DNA of 64,000 nt from Acidobacteriaceae bacterium (GTDB taxonomy: Bacteria; Acidobacteriota; Terriglobia; Terriglobales; Acidobacteriaceae). The position numbers and the translations under genes are program-made. The stretch's first letter is position 1; every line of letters begins with the position of its first letter. Positions 1 to 8,866 of this stretch are shown in pieces. The notes below the pieces were generated by a model. The model saw only the letters and a list, made by a program, of their open reading frames with translations, did no database searches and was not told where the DNA came from. The stretch is taken from the NCBI GenBank assembly GCA_035944135.1, contig DASZBM010000004.1, positions 124,001 to 188,000 on the forward strand. The letters run 5' to 3'.

Positions 1-271
1 AGGTGGCCTTTGTTGATATCAATACATCTTCGCGTTTCAGGTGTTTGATGGCCTGCCCGAGAACTTCTTCGCTCTTACCGTCGGAGTAGCCATCGGCGGT
101 GTCGAAAAAATTGCAGCCGGCCTCCATGCAGATGTCGATGAGCTTGCGGGCTTCCTCAGTCTGGGTGTTGCCCCAGGCGGCGAAGAACTCGTTAGCGGCG
201 CCGAACGTGCCCGTGCCGAAGCAGAGCTCAGGAACCTTCAGGCCGGAGCGGCCCAGTGTGCGGTACTCCAT
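1..271 (-). CDS. Aldo/keto reductase, N-terminal part (runs off the window)
   Basis: The minus-strand reading frame opens with ATG at 271 and continues past base 1, giving about 90 residues. The start reads MEYRTLGRSGLKVPELCFGT, the classic opening of the aldo/keto reductase TIM barrel. Further in is FFDTADGYSDGKSEEVLGQA, which contains the family's catalytic Asp (in DTAD) and Tyr (in GYS). Family members are NADPH-dependent carbonyl reductases in the cytoplasm. The substrate cannot be told. The C-terminal two thirds are missing only because of the window edge. Confidence 0.88.
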   Translation of the reverse strand, partial: MEYRTLGRSGLKVPELCFGTGTFGAANEFFAAWGNTQTEEARKLIDICMEAGCNFFDTADGYSDGKSEEVLGQAIKHLKREDVLISTKAT

Positions 272-380
272 AAAACACCTCGCGTGTAAGTGGAACTGAG
301 GCCCGCGCGGAATTGCTCACGCGCCAACGACGTTGTCTTCGCTTGGATGCAGCGAGGCGCGCGCAGGACTCAGGTGCTAT

Positions 381-1370
381 TTAACCAAGGGCGCCGGCGG
401 CACTTTTGGCGAAGTACGTGACGATGAAGTCCGCCCCCGCGCGCCGGATGCCGAGCAAACTTTCGAGCATAGCGCGCTCAGGTTCGAGCCAGCCGCGCTG
501 GAAGGCCGCCTGCAGCATCGCGTACTCGCCGGAGACCTGGTAGGCGCCTATGGGAATATCGAAGCGCTCACGTGCGTCGCGAATGATGTCCAGGTAGGGC
601 ATCGCGGGCTTCATCAGAATCATGTCCGCGCCCTCGCCGAGGTCCTGTGCGATCTCGCGCATGGCTTCCCGGCGATTCGCGCCATCCATCTGGTAGGTAC
701 GGCGATCGCCAAACTGCGGAGCGGAGTCGGCGGCCTCGCGGAACGGTCCGTAGAACGCGGATGCGAACTTCGACGCGTAGCTGAGGATCGGCGTGTTGTG
801 GCGGCTGGCAGTGTCAAGTGCGGAGCGGATCGCGGCGACGCGGCCGTCCATCATGTCGCTGGGTGCGACGATGTCAGCGCCTGCAGCCGCTAGCGACGCC
901 GCAGTCTTCGCGAGCAGCGCAAGCGTGGTGTCATTCTCGATTGCATAGTCCTCACCGTTCCGCCGCACAATACCGCAGTGACCGTGCGAGGTGTACTCGC
1001 ACAGGCAGACGTCCGCAATCAGCACAAGTGACTTTGCAGCGGAGCTCTGCTTGAGCGCGCGCAGTCCACGCTGCACGATGCCGTCGTCGATCCAGGCTCC
1101 GGTGCCCTGCTCGTCCTTCTCTGCGGGAAGACCGAAGAGCAGAAGGCCGCCGAGCCCGAGCGAAGCACAAGCCTCGGCTTCTTTCACGGCTTCGTCGACA
1201 GAGAGATTGAACACGCCGGGCATCGAGCCTATTTCCCGGCGAACGCCTTCGCCCTCGCAGAGAAATAGTGGATAAATGAGCGCGCCTGGGTGCAGATTCG
1301 TCTCTCGAACGAGCGAACGCATAGCCGGGGTCGCGCGCAGACGGCGTAGGCGTGTCGCTGGAAAGTTCAT
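381..1370 (-). CDS. hemB: Delta-aminolevulinic acid dehydratase (porphobilinogen synthase)
   Basis: The enzyme condenses two 5-aminolevulinate molecules to porphobilinogen in tetrapyrrole (heme) synthesis. The protein is 329 aa, the usual length. The zinc site is the cysteine cluster [14 protein letters not shown] (C122, C124, C132). The two active-site lysines are K201 in [15 protein letters not shown] and K254 in [14 protein letters not shown], the latter forming the Schiff base. The gene lies 26 bp upstream of the rluD stop codon region on the same strand, so it may be read through from rluD. The start ATG at 1370 matches the family N-terminus. Confidence 0.97.
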   Translation of the reverse strand: MNFPATRLRRLRATPAMRSLVRETNLHPGALIYPLFLCEGEGVRREIGSMPGVFNLSVDEAVKEAEACASLGLGGLLLFGLPAEKDEQGTGAWIDDGIVQRGLRALKQSSAAKSLVLIADVCLCEYTSHGHCGIVRRNGEDYAIENDTTLALLAKTAASLAAAGADIVAPSDMMDGRVAAIRSALDTASRHNTPILSYASKFASAFYGPFREAADSAPQFGDRRTYQMDGANRREAMREIAQDLGEGADMILMKPAMPYLDIIRDARERFDIPIGAYQVSGEYAMLQAAFQRGWLEPERAMLESLLGIRRAGADFIVTYFAKSAAGALG

Positions 1371-1396
1371 GTCTCTAGTGTAGTGTGGCGCGGCGT

Positions 1397-2710
1397 TCAG
1401 CGACGCAGATTGTCGAGAAGGTCGGTGAGTTCGCTGGGCAGGGGCGCGCGGAGCTCGAGCGGCTTGCCCGTGCGCGGATGTTTGAGATCGAGTTCGGCGG
1501 CGTGCAGGAAGTTGCGGCTCAGCGTGAGAGGCTCTTCGTGTGCGACGTGTGAGCGCGGAGCGATGTGGTGCGGCGCGCCGTAGAGCGTGTCTCCGACGAC
1601 AGGGTGACCGATCGCCCGCAGGTGCACCCGAATCTGGTGGGTGCGGCCAGTCTCGATGCGCACCTCGAGAAGCGTAAATTTTCCGAGCGCCCCGTCAATT
1701 CGTTCCAGCACCCGCCAGTGGGAGACGGCGTTGCGACCTCCGGCACGGCGCGTGGTCATGCGCGTTCGGCGCACAAGGTCGCGGCTGATCGGAAGATCAA
1801 TCGTACCTTCGTCCTGCTTCACCTTGCCGTGCACGAGCGCGATATAGACCTTGCGCAGATCGCGCGCGGCGAAGCTTTCGGCGAGCTTGCGATGCGCGGC
1901 GTCATTCTTGGCAACAACGATCAGGCCACTGGTCTGCTTGTCGAGCCGGTGCACGATGCCCGGTCGCAGATCTCCGCCCGTGCTCGAAAGCCGCTGGCCG
2001 AAGTGATAGAGCAGAGCATTGACGAGCGTGCCGCGATTGTCCTCAAGCGAGCCGGCGCCAGCGTGTACGGTCATCCCGGCAGGCTTGTTAATCACGGCGA
2101 GATCGTCGTCCTCATAGACGATCTCGACCGGAATGTTCTCGGGCTCCGCACGCAGGGGCGCCAGTTGCGGCTCGCCTTCGATCTCGATCTCCTCGCCACC
2201 ACGAAGTTTGTGACTGGCCTTCGCGGGCGAGCCGTTGAGGGTGACCTGGCCGTTTTCGATCAACATCTGCACGCGTCCGCGGCTGATGTCGGGCAGCGCC
2301 TTGGCGAGATACGCATCGAGCCGCATCTTCGCGGCCGCGGCTTCGGCGATGAAGCTACGCACGCCATCTTCCGGCTCGAGATCTTCATGCACATGAATCT
2401 CGGGGGCCGCAGGTTCGAGCGGCTTCAACCCTTCGTAGCGGCGAGTGTCGGGCGTCGTGGGTTCATTACGCGTGCCGGCGGTGTTGGCGACGCGGAGGTA
2501 AGGATTGGCGGGGTTGGGCAGTGCTTCCTGCATCAACTCCGCGGTGTCCCACATCTCTTCGCGCTCTTCTTGTGGCGAACCAAACACGGCGGCGGCGCGC
2601 AGCGATTCTTCTCTCTCTCTCGCTTCGTTGACTTCCGTCCGAACCTTGCGATACTCCGCGCGGACGGAGTGGCGGCGCTTGCCCTTCGGCAGCATATTTT
2701 TTGAGGGCAT
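1397..2710 (-). CDS. rluD: Ribosomal large subunit pseudouridine synthase, RluA/RluD family
   Basis: This 437-aa protein isomerises uridines in 23S rRNA. Residues about 129-178 form an S4 RNA-binding domain, followed by the catalytic domain with [13 protein letters not shown] (catalytic D257) and the late motif [12 protein letters not shown]. The N-terminal ~110 residues are a charged, low-complexity extension not typical of the family. The frame stays open far upstream, but the start is set at 2710 because its ATG overlaps the upstream gene's stop as TGATG, which indicates translational coupling. An alternative start is the Met at 2695. Family membership is certain; the exact target uridines (RluD versus RluA/C) are inferred. 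Confidence 0.92.
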   Translation of the reverse strand: MPSKNMLPKGKRRHSVRAEYRKVRTEVNEAREREESLRAAAVFGSPQEEREEMWDTAELMQEALPNPANPYLRVANTAGTRNEPTTPDTRRYEGLKPLEPAAPEIHVHEDLEPEDGVRSFIAEAAAAKMRLDAYLAKALPDISRGRVQMLIENGQVTLNGSPAKASHKLRGGEEIEIEGEPQLAPLRAEPENIPVEIVYEDDDLAVINKPAGMTVHAGAGSLEDNRGTLVNALLYHFGQRLSSTGGDLRPGIVHRLDKQTSGLIVVAKNDAAHRKLAESFAARDLRKVYIALVHGKVKQDEGTIDLPISRDLVRRTRMTTRRAGGRNAVSHWRVLERIDGALGKFTLLEVRIETGRTHQIRVHLRAIGHPVVGDTLYGAPHHIAPRSHVAHEEPLTLSRNFLHAAELDLKHPRTGKPLELRAPLPSELTDLLDNLRR

Positions 2711-3483
2711 CAGCGAACCTCCGAAGCCCGAGCAAACGTGAACAAACAGACTCCAAACAAGATAGATGCCAGCGCAAGCCACTGGGAGACATCGAGCAGG
2801 CCACGACCAAACGGCTGCTCTGGGGCGCGCAGCATGTCGAACAAAAAGACGATGACTCCGGCCGCGACGATTGCGATGGAGGCGACGCGGCCAGGCGTGC
2901 GCACGCGCCGCAGGAGTGAAAACAGCGCGCCGCATAGGAAGAGTGCCGCCGCGGCTGTGTAGAGTGCGACGGGATGGACGCGGATGCCTGCCGCGGTACG
3001 CACGCCCCATGGCAGCCGCGTCGGTAAACCGTTTTCTGTGCCTGTGGCTGCCTCGGCGACCGAGATTGCGCTCCACAGCAGAGCGCCGCACGGCGCCCAC
3101 GCGTCGATCATCCGAAGTATCGACAGACCCTTCCATCGCAGCCACGCCGCAACTGCGACCGCAGTCACGAACAGACTGAGATAGCTAAGCGACGAGAAGC
3201 GCAACACGTCGCGGAAGGAGATCGTGAGCTGGCCGCGCTCGATGACGAACAGCAGGAGAAAACCGAGCGCCCGCGATATGACGAACGCAGCGATGATGGC
3301 GAAGAAGCCGGCGTCCCACAGCCGGTCCGGCGAGAGCGCACGCAACGGCGCCGTACGCAGACTGAGCCACAGCGCGGCGACGATGCCGGCGATCGCGATG
3401 AGCGCGTAAACGGGAATATGCAGGGCGCTTAAATCTGCGAACACGGCCAGACAGGCCGCAGTCAGCGCAGCAGAGTACGTCAT
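2710..3483 (-). CDS. Lgt-like integral membrane protein with degenerate active site
   Basis: This 257-aa protein has about seven hydrophobic segments. It keeps the late prolipoprotein diacylglyceryl transferase landmarks LPWGV and HPVALYTA. In the region aligning with the Lgt signature (GRxGNFxNxE) it reads SAISVAEAATGTENG, so the Arg and Asn that are essential in E. coli Lgt are replaced. The segment aligning with the catalytic-His loop reads SSLSYLSLF with no His. It therefore has the Lgt fold but probably not standard lipoprotein transferase activity. It is coupled to rluD by a TGATG overlap. The alignment was made by eye. Confidence 0.72.
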   Translation of the reverse strand: MTYSAALTAACLAVFADLSALHIPVYALIAIAGIVAALWLSLRTAPLRALSPDRLWDAGFFAIIAAFVISRALGFLLLFVIERGQLTISFRDVLRFSSLSYLSLFVTAVAVAAWLRWKGLSILRMIDAWAPCGALLWSAISVAEAATGTENGLPTRLPWGVRTAAGIRVHPVALYTAAAALFLCGALFSLLRRVRTPGRVASIAIVAAGVIVFLFDMLRAPEQPFGRGLLDVSQWLALASILFGVCLFTFARASEVR

Positions 3484-3769
3484 GAGGCTAGAGGGAAAGC
3501 AAAGACCGACCCACGGGGCCGTGTGTGAAGCGCTGGTGAACCCGTCCTAAGACGGTGGGACCCGGCCGTGGCTCTTCAGGCATTCCGGACTGGCGGACGT
3601 TGCACACCGAACCATGTCTACGAGCTAGGCCCCTGTTCATTGAATGTTGGTTCAACCAGCGTGGATCACTGTCACCTGCTTTGCAGGCCGGTCTCTGGGT
3701 TGGATGCTAGCCGCTCTTCGCCAGATTGGCAAACCGCCATCGGTAACCCGTGTCTCGCCGCACGAGATG

Positions 3770-6535
3770 TTAGAAGCTGTAGCGGAGACCTGCTTCGACC
3801 CGGCGGCCGTTGTCCGCGGCGTACGGTCGGCCAAAGAACGGAGAGCCGAGCACGGTGCCCACGCTTGTCACATTCATGTGGTTCAAAATATTTGATGACC
3901 GTACGTTCACGGTGAGCGTCTGTGGGTGCTCGGCTTTCGCATCGCGCGTCAGCTTGAACGCACGCTGCACGTTGCTGTCCAAATAGAAGGTCCAGGGCAT
4001 GTAGCCCTTGTTGCGCGGCAGGGAGCTGATGCCCCCCGAGGTAACCAACTCGCCCCATGGTGTGGAGTAGCCGCATGGTGCCGCGTTGGGATTGACTGAG
4101 CAGAGTGGCGTGCCTGCGCGCGCGTACTGCGGACGATCGTTGAAATCGCCGTCGCCATTGTTGTCGAAGCCGGTGGTGACGTTGTAGACGGCCAGGCCTT
4201 GGCCGTTGGAGTTGGAACTAAGCACGATCTTGCCCGGCAGGTTCAGCGTGGCGTTGCCGAACACCTGCCACAGTCCCTGGTTGTCGCGCCGCGCATACTC
4301 GCCGGCGTTCACGCCAGTGGTCTGGGGCGTGAAGAATGGATTGTCGTCCGTGTCGTCCACGACATCGACGCGCACTGCGCCGGCGAAAAACTGCACCCGC
4401 TTCAGCGCCTGGTTGGTTAGCCCGAAGAATTCGACGTTGGCGTAGCCACGGCCGCTGGCCTGCATCTGAAAGATGTTCGTGTCGGCGGGACCGGGCCGCG
4501 GACCGGTGGGAGAGCCGTTGAGAGGCGCGTTGATGTTTTCGCTGCGCCAGTAGTGCCACATCTGGCCGATGTAGTAGTCAGCGGAGAGTGTAAATTTCTT
4601 GGGGAAGGTCTTCGAGAAGCCCAGGTTTTCAATGTCGTAGAAGAGATTCGGGATATCGGGTTGTAGTGTCCGCATCGAGTGGATCGCCATTCCGTTCGTC
4701 AGCGGAGTGCAAGTGTTCGGATCAAATGCGCCACTGCACGTCGGGTTATAAACCGTGCTGGTGACGCGCTGAACACCATCCATCTCGAGGAACTGGGCCC
4801 AGGTGTGTGCGCTCGACCTCCCGGAGAACAATCCCGCATGCGCGTGCAGGTTCCATGTGGCCTTCTTGTCGGGCGACCACGAGACCCCGAAGCGAGGATT
4901 GATCGCATCTACCACCGTCGGCGCCGTCTGTGTGTAGTAGCGCAGACCGTACGCGAAGTGGAGATTGGAGAGAATTTTCCAATCGTCCTGGAAGTAGATG
5001 GCGTTGCGGAACTGGAAGACGTCGACGACCGGATTACCGGCTACACCGGAGTACGCAGTGGGCGAACCGTTAGCAGCGCCATTCAATGCATTGACGTACT
5101 GCTGAATCCCGGTGATGGTTGCACCGCTCGATGTGACGCCGCCACCGAAGGTATAGGTTCCGTTGAAATTGTTAGTGGCCACTGTGTGTATGGTGACGAA
5201 TTCCGGCTGAATACCAATCTTGATGAGATGGCTCTTGGTTTGGATGATGGCATCGTCGACCACCTCGGCGTCGAGTTCCCGCTGCGTGAATCGCCCAAAC
5301 GTGGAGCCGCCGCCCGTGAACGCGCCGGCTACCGAGACCTGCGGGGCAAGCGAGTTGGGAGTGTACTGCTGACCGTCCCACTCCAGCCCGACGCGCGCTT
5401 CGTGCATGATCTTCGGCGAGATCGTTGTGACGTCAGTGAGATGCAAATTGGTATCGTAATCCGTGCGTTCGTAGCCAGTTTCAGCCAGCGAGTTGCCGCC
5501 GACGCCTTGGTTGAGACGATCATTGTTGTAGGTGCTGACGGAGGCGATAAAAGTGTTTTTGGGGCCGAGCTGCCAATCAACGCGCGCATTGCCAATCCAG
5601 AGGCGCTGCGGCGTGGGAACGTCCTGAACGATGGGCGACTCATTGCCGGCCGCATCTACGGTGACCGCGTTCACAACGCCGATGGTGTCGATCGAGCGAT
5701 GCTCGAGGTTCAGCGAAAAGTCGGAACCCTGTTTGCGAATGGGGCCGGTGAGCTCAAAGCCGTAGCGCTGCTTCCCGATAGAGCCGGCACTGATCGCGAA
5801 GGGATCCCGCGCGTTCATCCAGGCGCTGGAGTTGGTGGCGAACAGTGCTCCATGAAAAGCGGACTGGCCGGGTTTGGTGTAGACCTCGATGCGTCCACCA
5901 CCAAACGGTGGATTGCGGTACTCCGCTGAGAAGAGATCGGGGTTCACCTTGATGTAGGCGATCGATGACTTGGGCGGCAGGTGCGTTGTGCCTTCCGCGT
6001 TGTCGAATCCATCCACCGCGACAGTAGCATTCGACGGTGCGCCGCCAGACGCTGCGGAGAGTTGCTGAAGCTCGCGTAACAGGTCGTCGGGATCATCCGC
6101 CAGGCTGTTCAGCTGTTTGCCGGAAATAGTCTGTGCCGGACCGGAGTTGGTAGCGTTCGTGGCCGTGGAGTTCTGGGCCGCGTCGTCGCCGACGTCAACT
6201 GTGGTCTGCACTTCTTCAGGAGCGAGCACGGCATTCAACGCCTTGTGCATCGGCACCTCAACAGCGAAATCTCTCTTTGCAAAGCTGCTCGCCGTGATTT
6301 GCAGGTGATGCGATCCGTCGCTCACACATGGAAAGCGAAAATGGCCATCCGAACCCGCGGTCACCCTCGCTCCATTTTCCAGCGAAACGGTCGCACTGGG
6401 AATAATCGCGCCCGTTGTATCGACAACGATGCCGCTCACAGGGGCGCCGGCGCAAGCACTCTCACCGTCCTCGGCGTGTGCTGGAGCAGCGGCAACCACC
6501 GCGAAAAAGGCTAAGGGAACAATGAGGGATTTCAT
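3770..6535 (-). CDS. TonB-dependent-receptor-like outer membrane protein with carboxypeptidase-regulatory-like N-domain
   Basis: The 921-aa protein starts with a signal peptide (residues about 1-21, cut near AHA). An Ig-like carboxypeptidase-regulatory domain follows (SGIVVDTTGAIIPSATVSL), then a plug-like region (about 115-215) and a long beta-barrel. The last residues, EAGLRYSF, end in the C-terminal Phe expected for BAM-dependent insertion. This architecture is expanded in Acidobacteriota and is usually linked to uptake of polymers or their fragments. The substrate is unknown. The gene stands alone and is divergent from the gene at 6754. No recognisable TonB box was pinned down. Confidence 0.86.
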   Translation of the reverse strand: MKSLIVPLAFFAVVAAAPAHAEDGESACAGAPVSGIVVDTTGAIIPSATVSLENGARVTAGSDGHFRFPCVSDGSHHLQITASSFAKRDFAVEVPMHKALNAVLAPEEVQTTVDVGDDAAQNSTATNATNSGPAQTISGKQLNSLADDPDDLLRELQQLSAASGGAPSNATVAVDGFDNAEGTTHLPPKSSIAYIKVNPDLFSAEYRNPPFGGGRIEVYTKPGQSAFHGALFATNSSAWMNARDPFAISAGSIGKQRYGFELTGPIRKQGSDFSLNLEHRSIDTIGVVNAVTVDAAGNESPIVQDVPTPQRLWIGNARVDWQLGPKNTFIASVSTYNNDRLNQGVGGNSLAETGYERTDYDTNLHLTDVTTISPKIMHEARVGLEWDGQQYTPNSLAPQVSVAGAFTGGGSTFGRFTQRELDAEVVDDAIIQTKSHLIKIGIQPEFVTIHTVATNNFNGTYTFGGGVTSSGATITGIQQYVNALNGAANGSPTAYSGVAGNPVVDVFQFRNAIYFQDDWKILSNLHFAYGLRYYTQTAPTVVDAINPRFGVSWSPDKKATWNLHAHAGLFSGRSSAHTWAQFLEMDGVQRVTSTVYNPTCSGAFDPNTCTPLTNGMAIHSMRTLQPDIPNLFYDIENLGFSKTFPKKFTLSADYYIGQMWHYWRSENINAPLNGSPTGPRPGPADTNIFQMQASGRGYANVEFFGLTNQALKRVQFFAGAVRVDVVDDTDDNPFFTPQTTGVNAGEYARRDNQGLWQVFGNATLNLPGKIVLSSNSNGQGLAVYNVTTGFDNNGDGDFNDRPQYARAGTPLCSVNPNAAPCGYSTPWGELVTSGGISSLPRNKGYMPWTFYLDSNVQRAFKLTRDAKAEHPQTLTVNVRSSNILNHMNVTSVGTVLGSPFFGRPYAADNGRRVEAGLRYSF

Positions 6536-6753
6536 GCGCAGGCTCTCTGGGGTTGTTAACGCGAGAGAAGGGGTGACGCGGATGAAGTTTTTCGCGAGCC
6601 ATTGCTATGCCGCTCGCTCTCGTGTTGGTTCGAAAGCTATTACGCAGAGACCTGCCGAACGGTTCCATGCTGCGCGTTACGGCCTTGGCAACCCGAAATT
6701 ACCGGCGCGAAAGGTAGAATGGGATAGACGATTTTTTGATTCGAGGAAACCTT

Positions 6754-7680
6754 ATGAGCACCACAACTGCGCCTGCCGCACAACTGGACGCCCTGGCCCG
6801 CGCCCACGGCCTGACCCTCACGCCCGCAGAGCCCGGCACCGACTTCTCCGGCAATCCGACCGTTCGTGCCACGATGGCGCTCCCCGCCACACCCGCGCAC
6901 AGCCTGCTGCTGCAGCTCGGAGAGCGTTTCGATGCCGCCGATCCAAAATTCACGGCTGAGCTCAACACTTTCTTCGCCGAGGCCGCACAGCGCCTGCGCA
7001 ATCCTCGTCCCGACTCTTACTTCACCCTGCTGGGGCTTCCGCTCAGCTTTGATAACTTCGCCTGGCCCTTCCACGCTTCAACGTCGGGCGCGGACACGTT
7101 CATCGTGCACGGACAAATCAATCTCGAGACCGGCGGCGAAAGCACGCTGCATGCGAAGGTCTCGGCCTCGCTGACCCGCACATTCGCCGAAGTCGTCGCT
7201 GCGCTCGAGCAGCCGTTCGCCGAAGGCTTCATCTACAACGCCGTGCGGAAGACGCTTGATCAGGGCCAGTTGGAACTTGTTAAGTCCGGCAACCGTCAGC
7301 CTGTTCCGGTCACCACTCGCTACTATTCGATGAAGCAGAACCGCTTCATCTTCAACGACACGACCGAGCAGCAGCGCGCGCACTTCCTCGCGGGCAAGGT
7401 CTTCTGGCTCAGCGGTGTTCTCGGCAGTGGCGGCCCGGTCTGGATCGCCGACCCGCGCGATACACAGTATCTGAATACGACAACAGCAGAACTGGTTAAG
7501 GCCGCCAGCGCACTCGCGAAGGACGGTCTGATTTCGCTGGGCAGCACGGGTGACTGGGCATCTTCGACCGCGAAGCTCCAGGAGCAGCGAGAGCGCTTTG
7601 AGGCTGAGGTACAGGACGGCCTGAAGTTCATCAAGCCGAGCTTCAACGAAGACATGCGCGCCGGCCACACGAATATGTAG
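6754..7680 (+). CDS. Conserved protein of unknown function
   Basis: I do not recognise this 308-aa protein. It has no signal peptide or membrane segment, so it should be cytoplasmic. A mixed alpha/beta composition is suggested, with a charged helical segment near the end (KLQEQRERFEAEVQDGLKFI). The start is ATG 6754, preceded by a GAGGAAA Shine-Dalgarno; an in-frame TTG at 6736 lies upstream of that site and is rejected. It is convergent with the dehydrogenase at 7730, the two being separated by an inverted heptamer-type repeat. Confidence 0.75.
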   Translation: MSTTTAPAAQLDALARAHGLTLTPAEPGTDFSGNPTVRATMALPATPAHSLLLQLGERFDAADPKFTAELNTFFAEAAQRLRNPRPDSYFTLLGLPLSFDNFAWPFHASTSGADTFIVHGQINLETGGESTLHAKVSASLTRTFAEVVAALEQPFAEGFIYNAVRKTLDQGQLELVKSGNRQPVPVTTRYYSMKQNRFIFNDTTEQQRAHFLAGKVFWLSGVLGSGGPVWIADPRDTQYLNTTTAELVKAASALAKDGLISLGSTGDWASSTAKLQEQRERFEAEVQDGLKFIKPSFNEDMRAGHTNM

Positions 7681-7683
7681 TCA

Positions 7684-7748
7684 GGAAAGCTAGAGAGTGA
7701 GGAGTTAGGAAAAGGTTAGGATCAAACGCCTAACTCCCTAACTTTCCG
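7684..7748. repeat. Inverted, 7-nt-period repeat between convergent genes
   Basis: The left arm contains GGAGTTAGGAAAAGGTTAGG and the right arm CCTAACTCCCTAACTTTCC, so the arms pair imperfectly around the loop ATCAAACG. The unit is a degenerate heptamer (TTAGGAx). The right arm overlaps the end of the dehydrogenase gene and encodes its last residues (KLGS) and stop. It could act as a bidirectional terminator. Similar heptamer runs occur at 15787, 16281, 40498, 43266 and 51606. Confidence 0.6.
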
Positions 7749-8752
7749 AGCGCATCCCACGCGCCCTCATCCACTGCAATGCCCAGGCGCATACTCTCCT
7801 CCCGAATGCGCAGTGTTCCCTCGCCCGGATAGCGTGCAATGCGGCCCGGCTCAATCGGCGTCGCGGCATGCAACGCCTCAATAGCACCTGCAGCGATGCG
7901 ATCAAGCTCGTCCATCGACGTCAGTGCGGACGGCGCGAGCGCGATGAACACCTGCGACTGCCCAACCTCCTGCAACGGGTCGCTAGAGAATTCATTCGTC
8001 GCGCGGCCGTCAGCGAGCATGGCTGCCAGAACATCGAGCACAAACGACAGCCCCGATCCCTTCCACAGTCCAATAGGCAGCGCGCGCTGCGTGCGCTCAA
8101 TTGCCGCCGGATCGCGCGTCAGCTCGCCTTGCTCATCGAAGCCGCCTGGAAAGGGTAGCAGCTCGCCGCGCTCGCGATAAGCCTGCACCGTTCCGTAGGA
8201 GAACTGCGACATCGCGATATCGAGCACGATCGGCGCGCTCGTTCCCTCCGCATCTCTGCGCGGCACGGCCAGCACCAGCGGATTATTGCCAACCGCCGGC
8301 GTCGTTGCTCCCCACGGCGGCAGGTTGGGCAGAGTGTTGGTCCAGCACATCGCGGCGAAACCCGCTTCAGCGGCCTGCCATCCAAAGGCTCCTCCGCGAA
8401 GCCAGTGTGTTGTATCGGCAAGTGCGACGGCGCCAAGTCCGTTCTCACGCGCCAACTCCATCGCGCGGTTCATAGCCGCATGTGCCGCAACATTGCCGGG
8501 TCCGCGATGGCCTGTCCACCGCTCCAGCGCTCCGAAGCTGGCCACGCGCTCGGGCTTCGCGGAAGGATCGATCCGCCCCAGCCTGATCATCTCTGCCATG
8601 CGCGGCACGCGCGCAATGCCATGCGTACGAACGCCATCTCGATCAGTCTCGGCTATCAGTTTTGCGGCCAATACGGACCGCTGGCCCAATCCGAGCGCGC
8701 GCAAAATGCGCTCCACCCGCGCTTGCACCTCGTCAAAAGGAACACGCAACAT
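7730..8752 (-). CDS. Ldh-family (malate/L-lactate/ureidoglycolate-type) dehydrogenase
   Basis: This 340-aa protein belongs to the NAD(P)H-dependent Ldh_2 oxidoreductases (YlbC/YiaK type), which reduce 2-oxo acids. Evidence is the N-terminal DGVRTHGIARVPRM with the catalytic His, the following LADTTHWLRGGAFGWQA, and the cofactor-binding NTLPNLPPWGA and AVGNNPLVLAVP. The open frame extends upstream to 9244, but homology begins at MLRVPFDEVQARVERIL, so ATG 8752 is chosen. The substrate cannot be assigned. It is divergent from the metallophosphoesterase at 8867. Confidence 0.88.
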   Translation of the reverse strand: MLRVPFDEVQARVERILRALGLGQRSVLAAKLIAETDRDGVRTHGIARVPRMAEMIRLGRIDPSAKPERVASFGALERWTGHRGPGNVAAHAAMNRAMELARENGLGAVALADTTHWLRGGAFGWQAAEAGFAAMCWTNTLPNLPPWGATTPAVGNNPLVLAVPRRDAEGTSAPIVLDIAMSQFSYGTVQAYRERGELLPFPGGFDEQGELTRDPAAIERTQRALPIGLWKGSGLSFVLDVLAAMLADGRATNEFSSDPLQEVGQSQVFIALAPSALTSMDELDRIAAGAIEALHAATPIEPGRIARYPGEGTLRIREESMRLGIAVDEGAWDALGKLGS

Positions 8753-8866
8753 GCATCCATTAGAACGCACGTTGCTGCAGTACGAGACGCTACACTGAGG
8801 CCTGGCCAAGCTTGCAGTTCCGCTTGCCCGGCCATAAAGGCTGAGCTCCTCTCCGGGGATTATTGC

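Noticed and set aside
1565-2704. 379-codon plus-strand frame opposite rluD
   Set aside because: It is antisense shadow; the minus strand encodes a clear S4/pseudouridine synthase.
3484-3769. Possible RNA or gene in the gap between the TonB-receptor-like and Lgt-like genes
   Set aside because: Only short hairpins (CCTGC-TTT-GCAGG) and weak open frames are seen; nothing is recognisable.
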